The notes: generated by a model from the sequence alone, not told the origin. A DNA stretch of 5,948 nucleotides from DATARH01 sp035507475 (GCA_035507475.1 DATJOB010000242.1:1-5948), one strand, 5' to 3'. Shown: positions 1-5,648, counted from the first letter of the stretch. Program-made: numbers and translations.

Positions 1-1
1 G

Positions 2-1060
2 GCGGCGCGCGACCGCGAGGCGCGGTTCCCGAAAGAGGAACTGGCCGAACTCGGCAGGCTCGGCTTCATGGGCGCGCTGGTGCCGGAGGAATGGGGCGGG
101 GCCGGCGCCGACCATGTCGGCTACGCGCTGGCGCTGGCCGAGATCGCCGCCGGTGACGGCAGCGTCTCGACCATCCTTTCCGTCCATAATTCAGTTGGTT
201 GCGTGCCGATTCTTAAATTCGGCTCACAGGAGCAGCAGCAGCGTTTCCTGAAGCCGATGGCAGCGGGCGAGATGCTCGCCTGCTTCTGCCTGACCGAGCC
301 CGGCGCCGGCTCCGACGCGGCGGCGATCAAGACGCGCGCGGTGCGCCACGGCAACCGCTGGGTGCTGAACGGCACCAAGCAGTTCATCACCTCGGGCTCG
401 ACCGCCGGGGTCGCGATCGTCTTCGCCGTCACCGACCCCGCGGCCGGGCGCAAGGGAATCAGCGCCTTTATCGTGCCGACCGACACGGCGGGCTACCGGG
501 TCGCCCGGCTCGAGCACAAGACCGGGCAGCGCGCCTCGGACACCGCGCAGATCGTGTTCGAGGATATGGAATTGACCCCCGACCTGATGCTCGGCGACGA
601 AGGCGAGGGCTACCGGATCGCGCTTTCGAACCTCGAAGGCGGGCGCATCGGCATCGCCGCGCAGGCGCTCGGCATGGCGCGCGCGGCGCATGACGCGGCG
701 CTCGCCTACGCCCAGGAGCGCGAAGCCTTCGGGCAGAAGATCGTCGCGCACCAGGCGGTCGCCTTTCGTCTCGCCGACATGGCGACGCAGCTCGCCGCCG
801 CATGCGGACTCGTGCTCGACGCGGCGCAGCGGCGCGACGACGGCGAGCCCTGCCTCAAGGAAGCGGCGATGGCCAAGTTGTTCGCCTCGGAAATGGCCGA
901 GCGCGTCTGCTCGGATGCGATCCAGATCCATGGCGGCTACGGCTACCTCGCCGATTTTCCGGTCGAGCGCATCTGGCGCGACGTGCGGGTCTGCCAGATC
1001 TACGAGGGGACCAGCGACATCCAGCGCCTCGTCATCGCCCGCGAGCTGACGAAAGGTTGA
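2..1060 (+). CDS. Acyl-CoA dehydrogenase, 5' partial
   Basis: This is an FAD-dependent acyl-CoA dehydrogenase that introduces the alpha,beta double bond of acyl-CoA thioesters and passes electrons to electron-transferring flavoprotein, in the cytoplasm. The reading frame is open to the left edge, and the 22 codons before the first ATG (position 68) already read as family sequence (KEELAELGRLGF), so the gene begins upstream. The visible 352 residues compare with a usual length of about 380. Visible motifs, numbered from the first visible codon: LTEPGAGSD at 97-105 (family signature 1, FAD/substrate contact), REAFGQ near 240, and IHGGYGYLADFPVERIWRD at 309-326 (signature 2). In IYEGTSDIQR, Glu335 sits where short- and branched-chain members carry the catalytic base. 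The short/branched-chain subfamily is likely, but the substrate cannot be fixed from sequence. No co-directional gene follows closely; the next one starts 219 nt away. Confidence 0.95.
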   Translation, partial: AARDREARFPKEELAELGRLGFMGALVPEEWGGAGADHVGYALALAEIAAGDGSVSTILSVHNSVGCVPILKFGSQEQQQRFLKPMAAGEMLACFCLTEPGAGSDAAAIKTRAVRHGNRWVLNGTKQFITSGSTAGVAIVFAVTDPAAGRKGISAFIVPTDTAGYRVARLEHKTGQRASDTAQIVFEDMELTPDLMLGDEGEGYRIALSNLEGGRIGIAAQALGMARAAHDAALAYAQEREAFGQKIVAHQAVAFRLADMATQLAAACGLVLDAAQRRDDGEPCLKEAAMAKLFASEMAERVCSDAIQIHGGYGYLADFPVERIWRDVRVCQIYEGTSDIQRLVIARELTKG

Positions 1061-1087
1061 GGAGGCCGCCGATGCCGCGGCCACCCG

Positions 1088-1120
1088 GGACGCGCAGGCG
1101 GGGGGCAGGACGCGCAGGCG
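1088..1120. repeat. Tandem 13-bp direct repeat GGACGCGCAGGCG
   Basis: Two identical copies of GGACGCGCAGGCG lie at 1088-1100 and 1108-1120, with a 20-bp period, in the gap between the acyl-CoA dehydrogenase and the encapsulated ferritin gene. They may be a slippage product in GC-rich DNA or two same-orientation protein-binding sites. Nothing else in the window explains them. Confidence 0.5.
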
Positions 1121-1141
1121 CGGGCGCGCAGCTTCCTGCAG

Positions 1142-1155
1142 CAATGCCTGCATTG
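1142..1155. promoter_or_regulatory. Perfect inverted repeat, possible operator
   Basis: CAATGC-CT-GCATTG is a perfect 6+6 dyad with a 2-bp centre. It lies about 125 bp upstream of the encapsulated ferritin start, in a gap with no convincing gene. It overlaps a second small dyad (TGCAG...CTGCA). The compact symmetric form suits a dimeric repressor or activator site. I do not recognise it as a Fur, Irr or RirA consensus, so the regulator is unknown and the operator role is inference. Confidence 0.3.
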
Positions 1156-1210
1156 AGACGCCGACCAGGCGGGTTTCGCCACGCGCCGGAACTTCGCCCC
1201 CGGTGCCGCT

Positions 1211-1228
1211 GTAAATCTACCTAGAGAT
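1211..1228 (+). promoter_or_regulatory. AT-rich island, candidate promoter region of the encapsulin operon
   Basis: The 18 bases GTAAATCTACCTAGAGAT are conspicuously AT-rich in a gap that is otherwise very GC-rich, and they end about 50 bp before the ferritin start codon. TAAATC or TAGAGA could serve as a -10 element, but I see no good -35 at the proper distance. ATCT...AGAT also forms weak symmetry. This is the most likely place for the operon promoter; exact boxes cannot be assigned. Confidence 0.25.
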
Positions 1229-1267
1229 GCGCTGCGCCGGCGTCGCCGCGCGGCCTTGTCCGCACAT

Positions 1268-1273
1268 GAGGGG
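1268..1273 (+). promoter_or_regulatory. Ribosome binding site deciding the TTG start of the encapsulated ferritin
   Basis: GAGGGG lies 6 nt before the TTG at 1280, the correct spacing. No in-frame ATG exists until codon 28, inside the conserved first helix. The alternative in-frame TTG at 1256 has no comparable ribosome binding site and would add eight residues with no family counterpart. The ATG at 1266-1268 is out of frame. Confidence 0.65.
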
Positions 1274-1279
1274 TGGATT

Positions 1280-1660
1280 TTGTCCAGCGAGAGCCTGCAC
1301 GAAGACCCCAAAGCCCTCGGCCCCGACATCGTCGACCGCCACCGTGCGGTCGTCTCGCTGATGGAGGAGCTGGAGGCCACCGACTGGTACGACCAGCGGA
1401 TCGCCGCGACCGCCGACGAGGAACTGAAGGCGGTCCTCGCCCACAACCGCGACGAGGAGAAGGAGCACGCGGCGATGGTGCTCGAATGGCTGCGCCGCCG
1501 CGACCCGGTGCTCGATGCGAACCTGCGCAAGTACTTGTTCACCGACGAGCCGCTCGCCGTGCTGGTCGCCGAGGAGAAGGCGGAGCCGCCATCGCCGGTC
1601 GCGCCGGAAGGGCATCTCGGCATCGGCGATCTGCGCCGGCGCGCGGCCAACGAAAGGTAG
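1280..1660 (+). CDS. Encapsulated ferritin (EncFtn), encapsulin cargo
   Basis: This 126-residue ferritin-like iron oxidase is the cargo of the shell encoded 4 nt downstream. In the family it forms two-helix subunits that assemble into a ring-shaped decamer, with the ferroxidase centre at the subunit interface, oxidising Fe(II) inside the shell. The core reads HRAVVSLMEELEATDWYDQR (21-40) and HNRDEEKEHAAMVLEWLRRR (55-74). By comparison with the Rhodospirillum rubrum protein as I recall it, Glu30, Glu60 and His63 are the ferroxidase ligands, Tyr37 lies nearby, and Glu29, Glu32 and Trp36 form the metal entry site. All are present. After the helices, a Pro/Ala-rich linker (about 102-111) leads to HLGIGDLRRR (112-121), which matches the encapsulin cargo-loading peptide LGIGSLR with Asp in place of Ser. 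The start is TTG, chosen on ribosome binding site spacing. Confidence 0.94.
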   Translation: MSSESLHEDPKALGPDIVDRHRAVVSLMEELEATDWYDQRIAATADEELKAVLAHNRDEEKEHAAMVLEWLRRRDPVLDANLRKYLFTDEPLAVLVAEEKAEPPSPVAPEGHLGIGDLRRRAANER

Positions 1661-1664
1661 GGCG

Positions 1665-2510
1665 ATGAACCATCTGCTTCGGGAGCTGGCGCCGATCTCG
1701 ACCGTGGGCTGGCAGGAGATCGAGAAAGAGGCGATGCGCACGCTGAAGACGACGCTGGCGGCGCGGCGGCTCGTCGATTTCGTCGGGCCGCAGGGCTGGG
1801 CCGCGTCGGCGGTCGGCACCGGCCGCAGCGAATCGATCTCGCCGCCGACCGAGGGCAGCGTGCGCGCCAGACTGCGCAAGGTGCTGCCGATGGTCGAGCT
1901 GCGGGTGCCGTTTGAGCTGAGCCTCAGCGACCTCGACGATGTCGAGCGCGGCGCCCAGGATCCCGACACCGACCCGGTCATCGCCGCGGCGCGAGCCATC
2001 GCGATCGCCGAGGACCGCGCGGTGTTCCACGGCTTCCCGGCCGCCGGCATCCGCGGCATCTGCGAGGCGCAGGCCGATGCCGGCGTGCCGATCGGCGACG
2101 ATTACGCGCTGTTTCCGGAGGTGGTGACGACCGCGCTCAACCGGCTGCGCGACGAGGGCGTCGGCGGCCCCTACGCGATCGCGCTCGGCGAGGAGTGCTA
2201 CAAGGGCCTCACCGAGACGACGCATGGCGGCTACCCGGTGCTCGAGCACATACGGCATCTGATCGACGGCCCGCTGGTCTGGGCGCCGGGGGTCGACGGC
2301 TCGGTGGTGCTGTCGATGCGCGGCGAGGACTTCCAGCTGACCGTCGGCCAGGATTTCTCGATCGGCTATCTCGGCCACGACAACGACAAGGTGCGGCTCT
2401 ACATCGAGGAAAGCTTCACCTTCTGGCTGCTGTCGCCGCAGGCGGCGATCCCGCTCGTTCACCGCGCGGCCGCCAGCGCCGCCGAACCGCGCCGCGAAGC
2501 CGCCGAATAG
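1665..2510 (+). CDS. enc: Family 1 encapsulin shell protein
   Basis: This 281-residue capsid-like protein has the HK97 phage coat fold and self-assembles into a closed icosahedral nanocompartment; members of about this length usually form 60-subunit T=1 shells. The N-terminus MNHLLRELAPISTVGWQEIE is typical of the family, whose N-terminal helix helps bind cargo-loading peptides. The segment at about 45-75 corresponds to the E-loop. The A-domain region includes LGEECYKGLTETTHGGYPV (174-192), which lines the five-fold pore in the family. The C-terminal core strand is YIEESFTFWLLSP (246-258), followed by an Ala/Glu-rich tail of about 15 residues beyond the shorter Thermotoga protein. The start follows the cargo stop by 4 nt, and its likely Shine-Dalgarno AAAGG (1653-1657) lies inside the cargo's final codons, so translational coupling is expected. 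It contains iron delivered to the ferritin within the cytoplasm. Confidence 0.96.
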   Translation: MNHLLRELAPISTVGWQEIEKEAMRTLKTTLAARRLVDFVGPQGWAASAVGTGRSESISPPTEGSVRARLRKVLPMVELRVPFELSLSDLDDVERGAQDPDTDPVIAAARAIAIAEDRAVFHGFPAAGIRGICEAQADAGVPIGDDYALFPEVVTTALNRLRDEGVGGPYAIALGEECYKGLTETTHGGYPVLEHIRHLIDGPLVWAPGVDGSVVLSMRGEDFQLTVGQDFSIGYLGHDNDKVRLYIEESFTFWLLSPQAAIPLVHRAAASAAEPRREAAE

Positions 2511-2521
2511 CGGGTCTGCAG

Positions 2522-2543
2522 GGACCGGCTCAGCCGCCGGTCC
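2522..2543. terminator. Hairpin between convergent operons, possible bidirectional terminator
   Basis: GGACCGGC (2522-2529), loop TCAGCC and GGACCGGC's complement GCCGGTCC (2536-2543) form a perfect 8-bp stem. It sits 11 bp after the encapsulin stop and overlaps the stop codon of the opposing oxidoreductase gene (2530-2532). Position suits transcription termination from both sides. There is no T-run on either strand, so it is not a classical intrinsic terminator; it could instead be an mRNA 3'-end stabiliser. Confidence 0.4.
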
Positions 2544-3621
2544 TGAGCCGCGCCGGATCGAGCCGCGGCAGGCGCGCCGGATCGAACGGCGCGAGGTCGA
2601 CGGTGCCGGGGGCGCCGTCGAGGATCAGCCCGGTCATCGCCTCGGCGGTCGCCGGCGCGTTGAGGATGCCCCAGACGCTGTGGCCGGTGGCGACATAGGC
2701 TCCGGCGACGCCCGGCACCCGGCCGATCAGCGGCAGGCCGTCCCGGGCGATCGGCCGGTAACAGGCTTGGCGCGCGACGATCTTGTCCGCGCTCAGCAGC
2801 GGCGAGACCGCCGCGCACAAAGCTTCGAGCCGGGCGATCTTCGCCGGGTCGGGCGCGACCGCGGCCGGGTCGACCGGCAACGGCTCCTCGCCCGAGATGC
2901 CGCAGACATAGGTCGTCCCGTCCGGCCGCGGGAACAGCTCGGGGCTCAGCACCTCGCCGCTCGCCTCGCGATATTCGAGAAACGCGGCCTCGGCCGGGGT
3001 CTGCCCGCCGGTGTCGAAGACGAGGCTGTGGCCCTTGAGCCCGAACACCGCCGGCAGCGGCAGCCAGCGGCAGGCGAGGACCGACCAGGGCCCGAGCGCG
3101 ATCACCACCGCGTCGCCCATGACGGTCTCGTCGGCGAGCTCGACGCCGACGGCGCGGCCGTCGCGCTGGACGACGCCGGTGATGCGGCCGAGCCGCAGCG
3201 TCGCGCCGTTGCGCTCGGCGGCGCGCATCATCGCCCGGGTGAACAGGGCGGGATCGACCTGCGCCGTGGTTTCCCCGGTGCCGAGCGCCTGGGTGACGCT
3301 GACCGCCGGCGACATCCAGACACGCGCGCCGCTGCCCGGCTGGCCGAACCCGGCAAAGCCGCCATAGGTGTCGACCCGGCGATAGCCCCAGTCGTCGCCA
3401 AGCGTCTGCGCCAGGTCGCCATGCAGAGCGAAGCTGCGCCGTGCCAGCGGCGCGAGCGGCGAGCCGTCGCACCAGTCCCGCGCGAGGAAACCGCCCGACT
3501 TGCCCGAGGCGGCGCACGCCACGCCGGTGCTCTCGATCACGCTCACGCGGGCGCCGCGCCGGCTGAGGAAATAGGCGAGCGAGGCGCCGATCGCGCCGCC
3601 GCCGCAGATCAGCACATGCAC
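2530..3621 (-). CDS. FAD-dependent oxidoreductase, DAO family (TDA3-like)
   Basis: This 363-residue flavoprotein belongs to the D-amino acid oxidase/glycine oxidase superfamily, which oxidises C-N bonds of amines and amino acids. The N-terminal dinucleotide fold reads VLICGGGAIGAS (3-14), with GxGxxG at 7-12 and Glu30 ending the second strand, where it should bind FAD ribose. ASGKSGGFLARDW (38-50) follows, then the second flavin motif VIALGPWS (173-180). The C-terminal part is CYRPIARDGLPLIGR (287-301) and YVATGHSVWGILNAPAT (309-325), a form I associate with the TDA3-like branch rather than with classical D-amino acid dehydrogenase. The start is GTG at 3621, 4 nt after the upstream stop; GTG at 3615 is the alternative, and both precede the FAD fold directly. 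It is last in a three-gene operon. Substrate and electron acceptor are unknown. Confidence 0.88.
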   Translation of the reverse strand: MHVLICGGGAIGASLAYFLSRRGARVSVIESTGVACAASGKSGGFLARDWCDGSPLAPLARRSFALHGDLAQTLGDDWGYRRVDTYGGFAGFGQPGSGARVWMSPAVSVTQALGTGETTAQVDPALFTRAMMRAAERNGATLRLGRITGVVQRDGRAVGVELADETVMGDAVVIALGPWSVLACRWLPLPAVFGLKGHSLVFDTGGQTPAEAAFLEYREASGEVLSPELFPRPDGTTYVCGISGEEPLPVDPAAVAPDPAKIARLEALCAAVSPLLSADKIVARQACYRPIARDGLPLIGRVPGVAGAYVATGHSVWGILNAPATAEAMTGLILDGAPGTVDLAPFDPARLPRLDPARLRTGG

Positions 3622-3625
3622 CGGG

Positions 3626-4594
3626 TCAATCGTCCTTCGCCAGGATCTCGGCAAACACCGCGCGGTCGATATTGCCGCCCGACTGGATGACCGCGACCCG
3701 ACGGCCCTTGAGCCGGTCGCGCTCCTGGAGCGCCGCGGCCAGCGCCGCCGCGCCGGCACCTTCGGCGAGGTTGTGGGTGTCGCTGAAGGCGATGCGCATC
3801 GCCGCGCGCAGCTCGGCCTCGGTCACGGTGACGATGCGCGCAACGTGGCGGCGGACGACCGCAAAGGCCTCGTCGTCGGGCACGCGGACCGCGAGCCCAC
3901 CGGCAAAGGTGTCGGCGCTGTTCGTCGCAACCGGTTTGCCGGCAGCGAAGGAGAGCGCATAGGCCGGCGCATTGGCGGCGACGACGCCGACGATCTCGGC
4001 CTTGGCGCCGAGCGCGTCGCGCGCCGCGGCCACCCCGCAGATTCCGCTGCCGAGGCCGATCGGCACGTAGACGACATCGAGATCGGGCACCGCGCGGAAC
4101 AGCTCGAGCCCGTAGGTGGCGACGCCGCGCACCAGCATCGGATGGAACGAGCGCACGGCGTGCAGCCTGTCGCGCTCGGCGCGCGCCATCGCGTATTCGT
4201 AGGCGGCCTGGAAGTCGTGGCCGTGCTCGACCAGCTCGGCGCCGAACCCGACCATCGCGCGGTTCTTCTCGGGGCTGTTGCCGAGCGGCGCGACGATCAC
4301 CGCCTTGAGCCCGACCTGCGTCGCGGCATAGGCGATGCTCTGCCCATGGTTGCCGGTGGTCGCGCTGATGACGCCGGCGATCTCCGGCTCGGCGCGGCGC
4401 AGCGCGTCCACATAGACGAGGCCGCCGCGCAGCTTGAAGGCGCCGGTCGGGCCGTGGTTCTCGTGCTTGACCCAGACCGCGGCGCCGAGGCGTTGCGAGA
4501 GCAGCGGCCAGCAATATTGCGGCGTCGGCGGCATGGCGCGGTAGACCACCGCAGCCGCGGCCTCCAGTTCGCTCAGCGTGGGCAGCCTCGTCAT
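3626..4594 (-). CDS. Threonine dehydratase-like PLP-dependent enzyme
   Basis: This 322-residue fold-type II PLP enzyme is of the threonine/serine dehydratase family; members deaminate threonine or serine to 2-oxoacids or act on related hydroxy-amino acids. KHENHGPTGAFKLRGG (43-58) holds the PLP lysine, Lys54. SATTGNHGQ (78-86) is the substrate carboxylate loop, GLGSGICG (180-187) is the glycine-rich phosphate loop, and Ser305 in IQSGGN should contact the pyridine nitrogen. No C-terminal ACT regulatory domain follows, and the length fits catabolic dehydratases rather than allosteric biosynthetic IlvA. Serine racemase, hydroxyaspartate dehydratase and the hydroxyectoine-pathway enzyme EutB share this architecture, so the substrate is open. 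It is the middle gene, 7 nt after the hydrolase and 4 nt before the oxidoreductase. Its own Shine-Dalgarno is weak, which suggests coupling to upstream translation. Confidence 0.9.
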   Translation of the reverse strand: MTRLPTLSELEAAAAVVYRAMPPTPQYCWPLLSQRLGAAVWVKHENHGPTGAFKLRGGLVYVDALRRAEPEIAGVISATTGNHGQSIAYAATQVGLKAVIVAPLGNSPEKNRAMVGFGAELVEHGHDFQAAYEYAMARAERDRLHAVRSFHPMLVRGVATYGLELFRAVPDLDVVYVPIGLGSGICGVAAARDALGAKAEIVGVVAANAPAYALSFAAGKPVATNSADTFAGGLAVRVPDDEAFAVVRRHVARIVTVTEAELRAAMRIAFSDTHNLAEGAGAAALAAALQERDRLKGRRVAVIQSGGNIDRAVFAEILAKDD

Positions 4595-4601
4595 CGCCCG
4601 G

Positions 4602-5375
4602 TCAATCGCCGAGGAAGCCGACCACCCGCTCGACGAAGCGCTCGGGTTGCTCCAGCTCGGGATGGTGGCCAGCCTGCTCGACCAGCGTGAACTCGGCGCC
4701 GCCGATCAGCCCGGCATAGGCGCGGCCGTATTCGGGCGTGACGATGCCGTCGGCCGCGCCCCACAGCACCAGGGTCGGCACCGAGATGCGGCCGAGCCAG
4801 CGCTTCAGTTGCGGGTTGTGCATGTAGGGATGCCAGCCGTAGAGGCAGAGCGACTCCCAGTTGCGCGCATGGACCACCAGCTCGTCGTCGCTCATCGCGT
4901 CGTAATCGGGCGCCTTTTTCGGGTCGTGCCAGGCGCGCCGCCGCACCTCGTCCGGATGGGTGTTGAAAACGTCGAGGATGTCGCGCGTCGTCGGCCCGCC
5001 GAGCTTGATGCCGAGCGGGTCGACGAGGATCAGCTGGGCGATGCGGTGGCACGAGGCGGCGGCGATTTCGGCGGCGAGCCAGCCGCCGAACGACAGCCCC
5101 ATCAGGGTCACCTTGCCGTAGGGCAGCTGGTCGAGCAGCGCGAGATGGAGGTGGACGAGGTCGTAGATCGTGTCGAAATCCTTCGGCCGCGGCGAATGGC
5201 CGAAACCCGGGCTCGACGGCGCGATGACCTCGACATGCCGCGCCAGGAGGTCGAGAAACGGCGCCTTCGGGCTCACGCTGTCCATGCCGTGCAGCAGCAA
5301 CACGGGACTGCCGGCGCCGCGGCGCAGCATTTCCAGCTCGATCCCGTTAACGATCACCCGGTCGCTGTCCGGCAT
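4602..5375 (-). CDS. Alpha/beta fold hydrolase
   Basis: This 257-residue single-domain alpha/beta hydrolase has no signal peptide and is probably cytoplasmic. LLLHGMD (26-32) forms the oxyanion-hole strand, GFGHSPRP (57-64) is the usual loop after strand 4, and GLSFGG (93-98) is the nucleophile elbow with Ser95. VLWGAADGIVTP (203-214) gives acid Asp209, and QAGHHPELEQP (234-244) gives His237, completing the triad. A cap segment of about 65 residues (123-190) is rich in Trp, Tyr, His and Asp, including KLGGPTTRDILDVF and YGWHPYMHNP. Likely reactions are ester, lactone or C-C bond hydrolysis; nothing in the sequence chooses between them. It is the first gene of the leftward operon, with a modest GAGCGGGG-type ribosome binding site before its ATG. 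By association it would release or trim the substrate used by the PLP enzyme and flavoprotein, which is inference. Confidence 0.92.
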   Translation of the reverse strand: MPDSDRVIVNGIELEMLRRGAGSPVLLLHGMDSVSPKAPFLDLLARHVEVIAPSSPGFGHSPRPKDFDTIYDLVHLHLALLDQLPYGKVTLMGLSFGGWLAAEIAAASCHRIAQLILVDPLGIKLGGPTTRDILDVFNTHPDEVRRRAWHDPKKAPDYDAMSDDELVVHARNWESLCLYGWHPYMHNPQLKRWLGRISVPTLVLWGAADGIVTPEYGRAYAGLIGGAEFTLVEQAGHHPELEQPERFVERVVGFLGD

Positions 5376-5430
5376 GGCCCCGCTCTTTCGTTCCGGCCCA
5401 TCATGGCACGAACCGGCGGTACGCCACTAT

Positions 5431-5490
5431 CGGCGCCGCACGATCGCGGCCGCATGCCGGCTGCGGCGCCGCGCCGCGCCCACGGCGCCG
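5431..5490. repeat. Palindrome cluster with 10-bp inverted repeat
   Basis: The self-complementary octamer CGGCGCCG occurs three times, at 5431-5438, 5464-5471 and 5483-5490. The first two extend into a perfect 10-bp inverted repeat, CGGCGCCGCA (5431-5440) and TGCGGCGCCG (5462-5471), separated by 21 bp that include GCGGCCGC and GCATGC palindromes. The cluster lies between the divergent hydrolase operon and small ORF. It may be a regulator-binding region or a structured leader of the hydrolase transcript; GC bias makes some of this expected by chance. Confidence 0.45.
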
Positions 5491-5509
5491 ACCGGGCCGC
5501 CGACAGGTC

Positions 5510-5539
5510 TTGCGAGCGGACCACCATAAGCGGTAGTAT
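5510..5539 (+). promoter_or_regulatory. Sigma70-like promoter of the small ORF
   Basis: TTGCGA (5510-5515) and TAGTAT (5534-5539), separated by 18 bp, resemble -35 and -10 boxes with four matches each to consensus. Transcription would begin near 5546, giving a leader of about 30 nt before the small ORF and a transcript of about 180 nt ending at the terminator at 5693-5726. Confidence 0.5.
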
Positions 5540-5560
5540 CAGGGCCTCGTCGCCACAACA

Positions 5561-5575
5561 GAAAGGAGGTGATCC
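5561..5575 (+). promoter_or_regulatory. Extended Shine-Dalgarno, complementary to the 16S rRNA 3' tail
   Basis: GAAAGGAGGTGATCC is the exact reverse complement of the usual proteobacterial 16S rRNA 3' end (GGATCACCTCCTTTC), far longer than the 4-6 bases most genes use. GGAGG ends 7 nt before the GTG at 5577, which is ideal spacing and argues for a real translation start on the + strand. Confidence 0.75.
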
Positions 5576-5576
5576 T

Positions 5577-5648
5577 GTGTCTAACGATCAACCGCGGTTT
5601 GCCGCTGCCGTGACCAGGATCCCTGCGAAAGCCGAGGTCCGCGCCTGA
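5577..5648 (+). CDS. Small ORF, 23 codons, with very strong ribosome binding site
   Basis: I do not recognise a family. GTG opens a 23-residue peptide beginning MSNDQPRF, with a central AAAV, and ending AKAEVRA. It is soluble-looking and mildly basic (three Arg and one Lys against one Asp and one Glu), with no Cys, no signal peptide and no membrane segment. Support for translation is contextual: a plausible promoter 37 bp upstream, an unusually long Shine-Dalgarno at correct spacing, and an intrinsic terminator 44 bp after the stop. Nothing co-directional follows inside the window, so it is not an obvious attenuator leader for a downstream gene. Possibilities are a small functional protein, a peptide precursor, or a short translated region whose RNA matters more than the peptide. 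All three are inference. Confidence 0.55.
   Translation: MSNDQPRFAAAVTRIPAKAEVRA

Noticed and set aside
224..1153. A 309-codon minus strand ORF opposite the acyl-CoA dehydrogenase.
   Set aside because: The + strand frame contains every family signature and the catalytic Glu. The antisense product is a biased Arg/Ala/Leu/Asp mix without motifs.
1072..1224. A 50-codon + strand ORF with a good GGAGG 6 nt before its ATG, directly after the acyl-CoA dehydrogenase stop.
   Set aside because: The predicted peptide is almost entirely Arg, Pro, Gly and Ala with no recognisable pattern, and it runs across the direct repeat. GC-rich DNA yields such frames by chance. At most it is a decayed gene remnant.
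3615..3617. An ATG on the minus strand at the beginning of the oxidoreductase gene.
   Set aside because: It is out of frame with the FAD-binding fold. The in-frame GTG at 3621, just after the upstream stop, is the better start.
2680..4690. Two long + strand ORFs (2680-3690 and 3773-4690) opposite the oxidoreductase and dehydratase.
   Set aside because: Both are Arg/Gly/Ala/Asp-rich mirror frames of clearly recognised minus strand enzymes, with no domain of their own.
5400..5428. A possible promoter for the hydrolase operon (CATGAT as a -10 on the minus strand at 5405-5400).
   Set aside because: No hexamer at 16-18 bp upstream resembles a -35 box, so the call would rest on one weak element.
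5561..5575. A fragment of the 16S rRNA gene 3' end on the minus strand (perfect match to the rRNA tail).
   Set aside because: The match is limited to about 15 bases and no further 16S sequence or spacer/tRNA lies beside it. Its placement 7 nt before a start codon is exactly that of a Shine-Dalgarno, so it is read as one.
4578..5648. A long + strand ORF of 356 codons covering the hydrolase region.
   Set aside because: It is the antisense shadow of the alpha/beta hydrolase, whose catalytic motifs are all on the minus strand. Only its last 23 codons, behind the extended Shine-Dalgarno, are credible.
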